From assembly GCF_012849095.1 (NCBI RefSeq), contig NZ_CP051680.1, forward strand, positions 5,301,501 to 5,365,500: a DNA stretch of 64,000 nt. The letters run 5' to 3'. The DNA is from Cohnella herbarum (GTDB lineage: Bacteria > Bacillota > Bacilli > Paenibacillales > Paenibacillaceae). This document shows, one piece after another, positions 45,321 through 54,578 of this stretch. Within the stretch, counting starts at the first letter, position 1. The number at the start of each line of letters is the position of its first letter. The notes under the pieces are model-generated. The model worked only from the letters and a program-made list of their open reading frames with translations, searched no databases and was not told the DNA's origin. Made by a program: the position numbers and the translations under genes.

Positions 45321-45486
45321 GTTCAAAAAGCCCAATTGATCACGAAGTCATTTCAAGGAGTCATTTCGACATCGAATCTTGAATTCAGCCGGGACTTCCG
45401 GTTCTCACGCAGGTTTGCCTACGCTCCGATCCTCATTCCCTAGCTTCTTTCAACCTTCTCGGTGCTGAAAACCGGACTTTTTGAAC
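45321..45486. mobile_element. MITE-like element with terminal inverted repeats
   Basis: A 166-bp segment bounded by GTTCAAAAAGCCC (45321-45333) and its near-complement GGACTTTTTGAAC (45474-45486; one difference). It has no open frame that looks real. Internal short palindromes (CCGGGACTTCCGG, GCAGGTTTGC) suggest secondary structure. It lies upstream of htrA, between htrA and a small plus-strand gene. Similar TTCAAAAAGYCC-ended segments are, from memory, repeated in Paenibacillus genomes; this needs a search. Confidence 0.55.
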
Positions 45487-45647
45487 TTGCACTACTAATC
45501 ATAATAACTAATTATTGATCTTCTATACTATCGACGAAAAGAATAGGAATGTTTATAAAGGTTTTGACTAGAATAGTAATAGAATGAGAGAGGACAAGCA
45601 AGTGATTTCCCCTCATAATCCATATGTAAAGAAAGGAAGGATTCCCA

Positions 45648-45848
45648 ATGAAAACTTCGGAGATTAGCTGGCAATTCCTTGATCTCGCATCGCAGGTGTC
45701 GGATATGAAACATGACCACTACAGACAGCTTCTCGCTGTCAGTACATTAATCGAGCTTCTAGTCGAGAAGGGCCTCCTAACTCCGGACGAAATCAGGGAA
45801 AAAGCCTCGCAGATGGAAGCGGAGCTCGACAGGCAGCTCCTGCTGTAA
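45648..45848 (+). CDS. small hypothetical protein
   Basis: A 66-residue, mostly helical acidic protein (SWQFLDLASQVSDMKHDHYR, IELLVEKGLLTPDEIREKA, MEAELDRQLLL). The second half resembles the helix-turn motif of general adaptor/dimerisation regions, but no family was recognised. The ATG has AAGGAAGGA 8 nt upstream, a good ribosome site, so it is probably real. It converges on walJ, with an imperfect 9-bp stem (45849-45893) between them. It is the only plus-strand gene between the CorA-like gene and the GbsR-like gene. Confidence 0.6.
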   Translation: MKTSEISWQFLDLASQVSDMKHDHYRQLLAVSTLIELLVEKGLLTPDEIREKASQMEAELDRQLLL

Positions 45849-45905
45849 CCGGTAACTCTTCCTTGTCCATCGATGACCGAGAAGAAGTTGCCGGGTTGCT
45901 CTCCA

Positions 45906-46706
45906 TTACTTAACGACATCCCACAAAGTCGGCCGATCGTGATACGTTTCGCAGAGCGCGAATTCATCCTTCTGGTAGAAATATCCGTTGTCTTCTAATA
46001 CTGTATTCACGGTTAGTTTGGCTAAATCCATAAGGTTGTGTTCTTGGCTTAAATGGGCCAAATAAACCCTTCGCAAGCTGCCCGTCAGCAGCCTGCACAA
46101 CGCTTCCCCGGCCGCTTCGTTAGAGAGATGGCCGGTATCTCCCAAGATACGCCGCTTAATATTCCACGGGTATCTCCCCATTCGCAGCATATCGACGTCG
46201 TGGTTGGATTCCAATACCATGACGTCCGAATTTTGCAGCTGACGCATCACCTTGTCGCTCACGTAACCTAGATCGGTTGCTAGACTTAGTTTCGCGCCGT
46301 CCGCTAGAAAACAATAGCCGACCGGCTCGATCGCATCATGCGATATGGCGTAAGACTCAATCCGCAGATCGGCGATTTCCATGACGCTATCGGTCGGCAA
46401 GATTTTGCGCTGCTCATCCGGAATTTCTCCGATCGTGCGGAGCATCGCGCCCCAGGTTCTCTCGTTGGCGTAGATAGGCAACCGATGTCTACGGGCGAAA
46501 GCGCCTAATCCCTTGATGTGATCGGAATGCTCGTGCGTCACGAAGATCCCGTCGAGATCCTGTCCCGCAATCTCTCTTTCTCTCAATAACTCATCTATCT
46601 TTTTGCCGCTGAGACCGACGTCAACAAGCACGCTAGCCGAGTCCGTAGACACGACTGTCGCATTGCCGGTCGATCCGCTGGACAATACCGTGAATCGAAG
46701 TCCCAT
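45906..46706 (-). CDS. walJ: WalJ/YycJ metallo-beta-lactamase-fold protein
   Basis: A 266-residue metallo-hydrolase. The N-terminal strand GLRFTVLSSGSTGNATVV and the metal motif THEHSDHIKG mark the YycJ family; ATDLGYVSD, SNHDVDML and TGHLSNEAAG supply other metal ligands. In Bacillus it is encoded in the walRK operon and has been linked to exonuclease-type activity and cell-wall/DNA replication coupling; the role is still uncertain. It follows walI by 40 bp and precedes htrA. Confidence 0.93.
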   Translation of the reverse strand: MGLRFTVLSSGSTGNATVVSTDSASVLVDVGLSGKKIDELLREREIAGQDLDGIFVTHEHSDHIKGLGAFARRHRLPIYANERTWGAMLRTIGEIPDEQRKILPTDSVMEIADLRIESYAISHDAIEPVGYCFLADGAKLSLATDLGYVSDKVMRQLQNSDVMVLESNHDVDMLRMGRYPWNIKRRILGDTGHLSNEAAGEALCRLLTGSLRRVYLAHLSQEHNLMDLAKLTVNTVLEDNGYFYQKDEFALCETYHDRPTLWDVVK

Positions 46707-46746
46707 ATTCGTTTCCTGTTCCTCTCCCAGCCAAATTCCCGCCCGA

Positions 46747-47514
46747 CTAAGGGTTACCGGGAAATTCGCCTTTCTCTGTCGTCACTTCCGCGCTGATCGC
46801 ATTCACGTAATATACTTCTTCGCCATTTTCCAACAATACCCTCCAGGAGGGCGCCGAAACCTGCGCCTCCGCGTCGGCGAATATTTCCCCATGATAGCCC
46901 AAGCGGACTTCCTTAATGACCGAACCTACCGGCAAGTTTCGTTCGATGACTTTCGCCAATGCCTTCGTCGCCGATAGAACTTGTTGTTCCTTAACGCCCG
47001 TCGAAGGTTTGATTTCGATCAGATCCTGCGAATAAGCCCTGATTTTCTGCTCGCTATAGAATAAGTTCAAATGGATGTCGAATATCGGCCACCCGCCCTC
47101 CATCCGGTTAAAGACGAAGAATACCCCCTCGCGGCTGGCCGACAGATCCAACGTGTATTTGTTCAGCTCGGGAATGACTTTGCCCAGCGCGCCGGCAAGC
47201 TCGTCTTCGGAGAAGACGAATCTCGTTTCGGGGGCAGGGCTGATCGCGATTCGATCAGAGATCCCGCTTCCCGCGCGGTGCTTGATCGTATACGTTAATT
47301 CTCTCATGGACGGAGTCTCCGTCGGGATCTTCGCGTTGTCGTCTACTTGGATATTCTTATCGCGCATGGCCTGTAACGTCTCGGGAGGAAGGGACGTCCA
47401 GTCTACCGCCGTGTTTAGCCGCTCGCGCCATTCCGTCCATAACTGATAGCCAAGCACGATATTCAGCATGAGAAAAGAAAAGATAAGCACGCTCTTGGCT
47501 CGTCTCCAGTCCAT
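46747..47514 (-). CDS. walI: WalI (YycI), regulator of WalK
   Basis: A 255-residue membrane-anchored protein with one N-terminal segment (VLIFSFLMLNIVLGYQLW) and an extracellular part with the YycI fold (two-domain beta structure); PSTGVKEQQVLSATKALAKVIE is a typical stretch. WalI and WalH form a membrane complex with the WalK kinase and restrain or tune it. It follows walH by 44 bp in the wal operon. Confidence 0.92.
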   Translation of the reverse strand: MDWRRAKSVLIFSFLMLNIVLGYQLWTEWRERLNTAVDWTSLPPETLQAMRDKNIQVDDNAKIPTETPSMRELTYTIKHRAGSGISDRIAISPAPETRFVFSEDELAGALGKVIPELNKYTLDLSASREGVFFVFNRMEGGWPIFDIHLNLFYSEQKIRAYSQDLIEIKPSTGVKEQQVLSATKALAKVIERNLPVGSVIKEVRLGYHGEIFADAEAQVSAPSWRVLLENGEEVYYVNAISAEVTTEKGEFPGNP

Positions 47515-47558
47515 CCTTCTCCTCCTCCTCCCGATCGTTCCTTATCGTTGATTCGAGA

Positions 47559-48872
47559 TCACTTCAATTGAACCGGACTTGATTCCGACACGATAACGAC
47601 TTCCCCGCTGAGCAATCTAGCCGCCCATACCGGACTCAAGGTCACGGTATCCTTCGAGAGAGTCGGCTTGAATGCCGGGAACAGCGCTTCGATGTTCTTG
47701 CCGTTCGAATCCATGCCGTTAAGGATGGATCGTAAAGATTCTCCGCCCGGCAACTGCCTGCTGCTCTTATTGCTCACTTCTTTGCCGAGATTGATCAACG
47801 AACGATAGTAAGAAGCGACTTCTCCTTGCCGCATCGTCAGTTGCATGAACCCGAAGTTCAACGCGTTCCCCGATACGATAGGCACATCCCTGTAATATTG
47901 TTGGAACCGAACCACGTCGCTGCCCGTCTCCGATTCGGATTCCTTAACGAACTGATGTTTCCCGTTCCAGCCGCCATGCTGATTAACGAAGCTGATCGCG
48001 CCCAGGACGTTATCGATCAGGTTGTTATCCCCTTCCGTTGACGCCACGGGATCCGTAAAGGACAGCCATGTCCCGTCCTGTTCGATCATGAGCCCTCTCT
48101 TGCCATCGGTATAGAAGAACTGTCCGGGTTGGTCCGGAATCGTTCGCGTGATTCCCGGATCGACGAATAAGTTGTCCTGCATCTGCTCGGTCGTATAGCT
48201 ATCGAAGTCGACATCCATCTTAAGCAGTCGCGTCATCGGCTTTTCCGGGAGATAGAGATTCCCGTCCTTGGTCGTGTACGGATCCCAATATTGTCCGAAA
48301 CCGACATACCCCGTGACATCCCCGATTGTCAGATCGGCGCGTTGCGATTCATAGACGTAGCGACCGTCCGAGCTGAAGAAATACGTCCGAACCTCATCGC
48401 GGACTTCGCTCGTGTAGATCCAGATCCGATCGATGGAATCCCCGAAGAACAAGAAATCGCGATCGATCTTAAACACTCTCGACAACAGTTCGAAAGGAAC
48501 CGCGCGCCCGAAGCGAAGCTCTACCCCGCGATACTCTTCCCTGATTTGATCCCAGTCCACGGAGTTTACGGAAGCCCGTTGCATTCCTTTGAACTCTCGG
48601 CTCGTGAGCTTATCCAGAATAAGCTCGTAGAAGGGAGGCGTGCTCGGATAGAACACCGTATGCTTGTCATTGCCAAGGTGGAGCACGAGCATTTCAGGAA
48701 AAATCAGGTTCTCCACCTGCTCCTCCATGCCGAGCGGCTCCGTCGTGACGTAATTCAACTCCGTCTTCACCTTCGCATCCATGTAAGGATTGCTATAGGC
48801 TAGCAAATAGCTCTGAACGAGGCTGAAGACGACGAGGAGGAATAAAAGTACCGATTTGCCTTTCTCGATCAT
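47559..48872 (-). CDS. walH: WalH (YycH), regulator of WalK
   Basis: A 437-residue protein with one N-terminal membrane segment and a long extracellular part. Its frame starts at an ATG that overlaps the walK stop (ATGA), so it is translationally coupled to the kinase. Motifs include MLVLHLGNDKHTVFYPSTPPFYE, the PITVR/ITRTIPDQPGQFFYTDGKRGL region and QYYRDVPIVSGNALNFG. It acts with WalI on WalK. Confidence 0.92.
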   Translation of the reverse strand: MIEKGKSVLLFLLVVFSLVQSYLLAYSNPYMDAKVKTELNYVTTEPLGMEEQVENLIFPEMLVLHLGNDKHTVFYPSTPPFYELILDKLTSREFKGMQRASVNSVDWDQIREEYRGVELRFGRAVPFELLSRVFKIDRDFLFFGDSIDRIWIYTSEVRDEVRTYFFSSDGRYVYESQRADLTIGDVTGYVGFGQYWDPYTTKDGNLYLPEKPMTRLLKMDVDFDSYTTEQMQDNLFVDPGITRTIPDQPGQFFYTDGKRGLMIEQDGTWLSFTDPVASTEGDNNLIDNVLGAISFVNQHGGWNGKHQFVKESESETGSDVVRFQQYYRDVPIVSGNALNFGFMQLTMRQGEVASYYRSLINLGKEVSNKSSRQLPGGESLRSILNGMDSNGKNIEALFPAFKPTLSKDTVTLSPVWAARLLSGEVVIVSESSPVQLK

Positions 48873-50704
48873 GCCGGCTCACCCCCTTCCTGCACGATCG
48901 GCAGCAGCACCGTCACGACGGTTCCGACGTTCGATTCGGATTCGAGAGTAATCGAACCGCCATGCGCCCGGACGATTTCCCGGGCAATCGACAATCCGAG
49001 ACCCGTACCGCCCATATTCCGCGAACGGGCCTTGTCCACCCTGTAGAACCGCTCGAATATCCGATTCAGGTCCTTCTTCGGAATACCGATCCCCGTATCT
49101 TTAATGGCGATCGCCAATTGTCCTGTTTCGTTGCTCTTCGCGGAAATATCGATCGAGCCCCCATCAAGGGTATACTTAATGGCGTTCGATACGAGATTGT
49201 CCAACACTTGATCGATTCCGTCCCGATCCAGCCATGCCGTATTCTGCTTGTTCTCGACCTTCACCGAGACGGTGATGGCCTTCTGGCGTAATTGGAACGA
49301 GAACCTGTCGACGACCTCCTCCAGCATCTCAGACAAGTCCGTATTCTGCCTGCGCAACTGATTCCGGCGGGAATCGAACCGAGACAGATGCAGCAGGTCC
49401 GTAACTAACCGAATCATTCGTTCGGTCTCGCTGCGGATAACGCCTACGAACCGGTCCGCAAGCGGCGGTTCGTCCAGTGCCCCGTCATCGAGCGCTTCCG
49501 CGTAACTCTTAATGGTCGTCAGCGGCGTTCTCAATTCATGGGACACGTTAGCGACGAACTCCCGCCTGGATTGCTCCAGCTTCTCCATCTCGGTAACGTC
49601 CTGCAACACCGCTATCGCTCCGGCCACTCCCTTGTCCCTGCGGCGGATCGGTGTCAGCGTGACGCGGAATACCATATCCTCTTCCTGATCGGAGGATACC
49701 CGATTCAGCAACAGAGAGGATTCCGTTCCTTGAAGCGTGTCCGCGATCGGAGCCTTCTCGATGCCGAGGGCTTCGGACAGCGTTACCCCGTCCTCCAGTT
49801 CCTTGAAACCGAGCATTCCTTTGGCTCTTCGGTTCGTCACGATTACCCGGCCCAACTCGTCGGTAGCCAGTACGCCGTCGCTCATGTTGGAGAGGATAGA
49901 CGACAGCTTCTCCTTCTCTTCTTCGTTGATGGATAACGCATCGCTTAGACGATCGGTCATGTCGTTGAAGGCTGCGCTAAGCTGGCCGATCTCGTCCTTC
50001 CCGAACACGGGAACCCGCTCGTCGAAGCGGCCCTCCGCCACTGCGGTCGCTTGCCGCGTTAATGCCTTGATCGGCGACGTGATCGTGCCCGCGAGCAACA
50101 CTCCCAGAATGGCCGTAAGCCCTAACGCAAGTAAAGTGGCCGACACGAAAATCCGGTTTATGTTCTCCATCGTCTGGTACGGCTCGTTCATCGAAGCTAC
50201 GATATAGATTGCGCCCACGATCTTGCCCTTGCTAATGACGGGCTTAGCGATGACCTTGCTGCGAGTGTTGTCCTCGTCTATGATTTCTTCCTCGTTGTCC
50301 CGAACGCCCTGAAGCGCCCGGCTGACGAGCAAAGACGTATTCTTGCGCCCGATATTGACTTGCGGGGAAGTATTGGAAATAGCGAGTACTTTCCCTCCCG
50401 CGTCGAGAACTTGAACTTGCGCGCCGCTAATCGTATCGAAATTGCTCACAAGAGCGTTTAACGTCGCTTCGGTTCCTACCAGAGCGTTGGCGTCCTTATT
50501 ATCCGATAATAAATTCGACGTGGATAAGTAGGCCGTCAGCAGATTGGTTTGCTTATTCAGATTGTCCGTGAAGGAATTGATCAAGGAACTTTTCATCGTG
50601 CTGATGAAGTACACCCCGATCAATTGTACCGCGATCAGGATGAGCAGCAGCACCATCATAATGAGCTTAATCTGAATGCTGCGGAACAAACCGACGGTTC
50701 TCAT
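48869..50704 (-). CDS. walK: WalK essential cell-wall sensor histidine kinase
   Basis: A 611-residue kinase: two membrane segments (about 10-30 and 182-204), an extracellular Cache domain, HAMP, PAS ([21 protein letters not shown]), dimerisation domain with H389 in [23 protein letters not shown], and ATP-binding domain with [20 protein letters not shown] and [10 protein letters not shown]. It regulates cell-wall hydrolysis genes through WalR and is essential in most Firmicutes. Its start overlaps the walR stop by ATGA. Confidence 0.97.
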   Translation of the reverse strand: MRTVGLFRSIQIKLIMMVLLLILIAVQLIGVYFISTMKSSLINSFTDNLNKQTNLLTAYLSTSNLLSDNKDANALVGTEATLNALVSNFDTISGAQVQVLDAGGKVLAISNTSPQVNIGRKNTSLLVSRALQGVRDNEEEIIDEDNTRSKVIAKPVISKGKIVGAIYIVASMNEPYQTMENINRIFVSATLLALGLTAILGVLLAGTITSPIKALTRQATAVAEGRFDERVPVFGKDEIGQLSAAFNDMTDRLSDALSINEEEKEKLSSILSNMSDGVLATDELGRVIVTNRRAKGMLGFKELEDGVTLSEALGIEKAPIADTLQGTESSLLLNRVSSDQEEDMVFRVTLTPIRRRDKGVAGAIAVLQDVTEMEKLEQSRREFVANVSHELRTPLTTIKSYAEALDDGALDEPPLADRFVGVIRSETERMIRLVTDLLHLSRFDSRRNQLRRQNTDLSEMLEEVVDRFSFQLRQKAITVSVKVENKQNTAWLDRDGIDQVLDNLVSNAIKYTLDGGSIDISAKSNETGQLAIAIKDTGIGIPKKDLNRIFERFYRVDKARSRNMGGTGLGLSIAREIVRAHGGSITLESESNVGTVVTVLLPIVQEGGEPA

Positions 50705-51441
50705 CCGTAATGACCGCCCGTCATCCTCGGATTGCGCACCAAATAACCTAAGCCGCGTCTAGTCATGATGATCTCCGGACGGCTCGGGTCATCCTCGAGC
50801 TTCTCCCTGAGCCGGCGAATCGTCACGTCGACGGTTCTTACGTCCCCGAAATATTCGAAGCCCCAAACCGCTTGAAGCAGGTGCTCCCGTGTCATTACCT
50901 TGCCGCTATTCTTGGCCAGATAGTGAACAAGCTCGAATTCCCGATGGGTGAGATCGAGCGGTTGATTATTCTTATAGACGACATACATATCCGTATCGAT
51001 AAAAAGATTAAATAGCTTTAATCCTTGCCGCTCGGGTTCCGGCTGCGTTTCATCATCCGTTCTAGCGGTTTCCACCTTGCGTTGGCGACGCAAGTGCGCT
51101 TTCACCCGCGCGAGCAGCTCGCGCGTGCCGAACGGCTTCGTCACGTAATCGTCCGCGCCGAGCTCGAGCCCGAGCACCTTATCGATCTCGTTGTCCTTCG
51201 CCGTCAGCATAATGATCGGCGTGGATAGGCGCGTCCGAACCTCGCGGCACACATCCATGCCGTCCTTAATCGGAAGCATGAGATCGAGCAGAATCAGATC
51301 CGGCTCCTCTTCGAAAGCAAGCCGAACGGCCGCTTCCCCGTCGAACGCGCAGACGACCTCGTAGCCTTCTTTTTCAAGATTGAATTTAAGAATATCCGCA
51401 ATCGGCCGTTCATCGTCGACGACCAGAATTTTACCTAACAT
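50701..51441 (-). CDS. walR: WalR essential response regulator
   Basis: A 246-residue OmpR-family regulator: D53 in [14 protein letters not shown] in [13 protein letters not shown] in [13 protein letters not shown], and a winged helix with [45 protein letters not shown] and [11 protein letters not shown]. It controls autolysin and wall-synthesis genes. ATG 51441 (GGTGG upstream) is taken as the start; GTG 51450 is an alternative. First gene of walRKHIJ. Confidence 0.97.
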   Translation of the reverse strand: MLGKILVVDDERPIADILKFNLEKEGYEVVCAFDGEAAVRLAFEEEPDLILLDLMLPIKDGMDVCREVRTRLSTPIIMLTAKDNEIDKVLGLELGADDYVTKPFGTRELLARVKAHLRRQRKVETARTDDETQPEPERQGLKLFNLFIDTDMYVVYKNNQPLDLTHREFELVHYLAKNSGKVMTREHLLQAVWGFEYFGDVRTVDVTIRRLREKLEDDPSRPEIIMTRRGLGYLVRNPRMTGGHYG

Positions 51442-51630
51442 ACTCGCCACCGCCTTCCGCTTCTCGGAAGCTAATCTATAGCTATCTTACCATAATGCGG
51501 ACGAGAGCCCAATGGCGTTTCGTGGCATTTGCCTAGCAATATCTCGTACACCATTTTCTGATTGTTTCTCTCTCATGTTCTGTACTGCAGCTATTGTTGC
51601 CAAGCCCTCGTTTGAACGTTGCTGCTCCGC

Positions 51631-51740
51631 GCCGTTACTCCCTGTAAGCCCCAATCGAACCCGTCATAACGGATCTCCATTCCGCTATCCCCGCTCAACT
51701 CCCCCATCGAACCCAACTTAACGGAAAGCAGTTCCGTTAT
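51631..51740. repeat. array G, TAACGGAA hairpin units about 52 bp apart
   Basis: ATCGAACCC anchors at 51654 and 51706 and TAACGGA at 51667 and 51719 are each 52 bp apart. The second unit ends in a perfect hairpin, TAACGGAA/TTCCGTTA around 5 nt. The array lies between the M23 gene 3' terminator and the walR start. Nothing else is seen in 51451-51790 except an AT-rich part near 51540-51600. Confidence 0.7.
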
Positions 51741-51795
51741 TGCTAGCCAATCAACGACCTCTCTTCTCACTCGCTGACTCCAACACCCAGAGAAA

Positions 51796-51838
51796 ATAAA
51801 AAGCTTCCCCGGGTCCTGACGGACCGACGGGAAAGCTT
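51796..51838 (-). terminator. intrinsic terminator of the M23 peptidase gene
   Basis: AAGCTTCCCCG (51801-51811) pairs with CGGGAAAGCTT (51828-51838) with one mismatch; the minus strand continues into TTTTTATTTT. Confidence 0.88.
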
Positions 51839-51850
51839 TCTCTATTTCTA

Positions 51851-53422
51851 TTATAAGTAGCTTGTCGGATTCTTGAGCTTGCCGTTCAAATGAATTTCGA
51901 AATGAAGATGAGTGCCGGTGGAACGCCCCGTGCTTCCCATAATGCCGATGACATCGCCCTTCTCGACGATCTGTCCCTTCTTCACGTTAACGCTCTTCAT
52001 ATGGCCGTAGGTGGTTTTGAATCCGTTATTATGGTTAATAATAACTGCGTTACCTAATCCGCCTGACTTGTACCCGGCGAATTCGACTACGCCTTCATCC
52101 GACGCCATGATACTGCTCTTGCCGATCATATCGATTCCGTTGTGGTTGCGTCCCCAACGGGCTCCTACGTAGCTCGTAATTCGAGCCCCGGAGACCGGCC
52201 AAGCAAATTTACCCGAGCCCTCGCCGCGGATGACCTTCGTTCCCTTGAGAATAATGGTCGCGACCGGAGCCTTCAGCACCTTCTTGGCGATCTGTTCTTC
52301 TTCGATGAGCGAACCGTTCCGTTTAATCAACTGGTAAGTCACTTGCTGCTTGCCTTCCGTACCTTCGCGAAGTACCTTCTGCTGACCAAGCTTCATGGCA
52401 TCGCTCTTCCGGTATTCGACCGGAGGTTCGATGACTTCGATCTCCGTCACTTGCTCTTCGGAGTTCACGTTCAGGATCGGCGGTTCTTCCTCGGACAGAT
52501 CGAGCACGTCGCCGACGTTGATATAATCATTCTTAATCCACTTATTGTTTTGGTAGATGAGCTCTTCGCTTATGTTGAGCTTCGAGGCAATACATCCGAT
52601 GCAATCGCCTTTCTTAACCGTGTACTTCCTTGGGATCGGCTCTCCCTCCGTAAGCTTAAGGAACAGCTCGTCCGGATCCGACAGCTTCGGAGTTTCGATA
52701 TCCGTCGATACGATCTCGACCTTCTCTTCGAAGCTGACGGAAGTGATCGTTCTTGCCGGAGTAGCCGTGCTAGCCGGAGAAGCATCGTTCGTCGCTTTGT
52801 AAGATAAGGACCGCACCTCGGTCGCGGCTTTGTTGGCAATGAGACGAGCAGGCGCATACTTGTTCTTCACCCGCTGCAGCAGCTTCTTGGCCGTCAGTTC
52901 ATCCCGTACGACTCCGACTTCCTCGCCGTCAACGATCACTTTCACGCCGATCGGGTGAGTCTGAAGCATGCCTTCGAGACGAGTCAGCGTCGCATCATCG
53001 TCCGTTTTCTTTTTGTAAGCCCTTTCAGGCGTGTAGGTGACCTGATCGTCATTCAGAGCCAGGAGTACGGGTGTGTCCGCTTTCTCCAGTTCGGAGGCTT
53101 TGGCCGCAAGTAATTGCTCGACTTTCTCCTCGCTGCTGATTTCTCCGACGGGCTTTCCGTTTAAGAGAACTTTGTAATACTCTACGCTATTGGCTTGCAC
53201 ATATCTATGTCCGCCTATTCCGACCGCGACCACTACGGCTATACCGCAAAGAGTTACGACGAAAGGCTGGCGATAATTTCGAATGAAGTTGCTGAGACTA
53301 GGCTGCGTCGGTTTGTCGGATAGAGTCTTACCTTTCAATTGCGTGAACCGAACATGCCGGAAGATTTGCTTAGGTGCGGCAATTATTTTCCGGATTCGAT
53401 CCATTCCCCTGAAAACGGCCAT
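51851..53422 (-). CDS. membrane-anchored LysM/G5/M23 metallopeptidase
   Basis: A 523-residue protein from ATG 53422 (AAAGGAG upstream). One membrane segment near residues 55-75 exports it to the cell surface. Then follow a SPOR/coiled region, a LysM module (KYTVKKGDCIGCIASKLNI ... INVGDVLDL, binds peptidoglycan), a G5 domain (VIEPPVEYRKSDAMKLG, IEEEQIAKKVL) and a C-terminal M23 domain with NHNGIDMIG and THLHFEIHL for zinc. It should cut peptide crossbridges of peptidoglycan. Its place before walR fits: WalR controls such hydrolases and the gene is common next to the Wal operon in Paenibacillaceae. Confidence 0.92.
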   Translation of the reverse strand: MAVFRGMDRIRKIIAAPKQIFRHVRFTQLKGKTLSDKPTQPSLSNFIRNYRQPFVVTLCGIAVVVAVGIGGHRYVQANSVEYYKVLLNGKPVGEISSEEKVEQLLAAKASELEKADTPVLLALNDDQVTYTPERAYKKKTDDDATLTRLEGMLQTHPIGVKVIVDGEEVGVVRDELTAKKLLQRVKNKYAPARLIANKAATEVRSLSYKATNDASPASTATPARTITSVSFEEKVEIVSTDIETPKLSDPDELFLKLTEGEPIPRKYTVKKGDCIGCIASKLNISEELIYQNNKWIKNDYINVGDVLDLSEEEPPILNVNSEEQVTEIEVIEPPVEYRKSDAMKLGQQKVLREGTEGKQQVTYQLIKRNGSLIEEEQIAKKVLKAPVATIILKGTKVIRGEGSGKFAWPVSGARITSYVGARWGRNHNGIDMIGKSSIMASDEGVVEFAGYKSGGLGNAVIINHNNGFKTTYGHMKSVNVKKGQIVEKGDVIGIMGSTGRSTGTHLHFEIHLNGKLKNPTSYL

Positions 53423-53551
53423 GATCTTCTCCTTTTCCCTTGCTTTCGTTATTCTATTTCCCGGTTTTGGCAGAAGCTTGTACCTCACTTTAGCATAGGT
53501 CCGACAAATCTATCAACCTTTTGGGTTCATTAGAATTATGAAAAATGGAAT

Positions 53552-53580
53552 AAGCCACCGGTTTACACGCCCGGCGGCTT
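53552..53580 (-). terminator. intrinsic terminator of the 233-residue membrane gene
   Basis: AAGCCACCGG (53552-53561) pairs with CCGGCGGCTT (53571-53580) with one G-U pair; minus strand ATTCCATTTTT follows, 22 bp after the stop. Confidence 0.82.
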
Positions 53581-53601
53581 GTGTTATTGTAAGCGTTTTA
53601 T

Positions 53602-54300
53602 TCACTCGAGAGTTGCTTCCCTGTCCGGTATTTTCACGCCTTGGAGCAGTTCCATCATTTGAGAATATTCCCCCTCGGAAAGGGACGATTTGAGCATGTC
53701 TTGGACCTGCGTTAACTCTTCCGAAGTCACTCCGTCCTTCAAAACTTCCGATAACAGCGACAGCTGTTCCGGGTTCAGCTTGGAGACGACCATCGCATAC
53801 AAGGCTTGTCTATCTGCATCCGTTAGCTGACCCAACGCGGCATCGCCGTTAAACGCGGGAACCGAACCGTTCCCCTCATCTCCGCTATCCGGTCCCGGGC
53901 TTGCATCGCCAGCCGTTCCATTCTCTCCGTCGCTTCCCGGCAGGACTCCAGGATCCGCTTGTGCCTCCGGTTCATCCGAAGGCTTGTCCGCTACATTGCC
54001 GCTCGACTGCGAGTGTTGCGGCTCCGACGTTACTTCGCCCGTTTCCGCACTCTCCCGCTCAGCCGTCTTCGATGTCGAAACAGTCGACTCGGCTTCCGCC
54101 TTCGGTTTTTTATCCGCTCCCCATAACGTCCCCCACACGCCCGACATCGCGATCGGTTGTATTTCTATAGGCAAATCCAGTCCCTTCACCACCGACTCCA
54201 TGTAACTGTTCACGATATAACCCGTCGTCCATATGCACAAGAAGCTGAGCAGCAAAGCCGTCGCTCCCATCCGGATCACCCAGCTTACCCACTTAAACAT
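53602..54300 (-). CDS. putative surface protein with disordered linker
   Basis: A 232-residue protein. An N-terminal membrane segment (about 8-30) is followed by an extracytoplasmic region, a 90-residue low-complexity linker rich in Glu, Ser, Gly, Asp and Pro (SGNVADKPSDEPEAQADPG), and a C-terminal helical domain of about 75 residues (LTDADRQALYAMVVSKLNPEQ). No family was recognised; the layout suggests a bacterial stalk-and-head surface protein. ATG 54300 is behind a strong AGGAGG. Located next to cell-wall genes, it may take part in wall or division-site biology, which is inference. Confidence 0.65.
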   Translation of the reverse strand: MFKWVSWVIRMGATALLLSFLCIWTTGYIVNSYMESVVKGLDLPIEIQPIAMSGVWGTLWGADKKPKAEAESTVSTSKTAERESAETGEVTSEPQHSQSSGNVADKPSDEPEAQADPGVLPGSDGENGTAGDASPGPDSGDEGNGSVPAFNGDAALGQLTDADRQALYAMVVSKLNPEQLSLLSEVLKDGVTSEELTQVQDMLKSSLSEGEYSQMMELLQGVKIPDREATLE

Positions 54301-54423
54301 CAAGGTACCTCCTGTTAAAAGGTTTTCATAGTTTTAGTATGGGCAAACCTATCTAGAAACATTCAATAATCCGCCAGATTTTGCCGCTCCTTAATATCTA
54401 CTACTAAACGGTCCGACTTCGTC

Positions 54424-54500
54424 AAAAAACACCCCTTATGCACGATTCATTGGACTTTCCATTCCAAGCGGAAGGCTCCAATGTTCGCGATAAGAGGTGT
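54424..54500 (-). terminator. long hairpin terminator of the RND gene
   Basis: On the minus strand ACACCTCTTAT (54500-54490) pairs with ATAAGGGGTGT (54439-54429, G-U tolerated), enclosing an inner pair TTGGA/TCCAA; TTTTT (54424-54428) follows. Confidence 0.75.
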
Positions 54501-54578
54501 CCGATATGGCACACAGACTGCTAGATTTTCATCTACTTAAACGACTATTCCTACTACCCTAGCGACTGCTCTTTCGCG

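Noticed and set aside
45520..45600. Sigma-H type promoter (AGGAATG ... GAAT) before the small ORF at 45648
   Set aside because: The spacing is about 16 nt, too long for sigma-H, and the -10 lacks the expected purine.
45849..45893. Terminator between the small ORF and walJ
   Set aside because: CCGGTAACT/AGTTGCCGG can pair, but no T-run follows on either strand and the loop is long.
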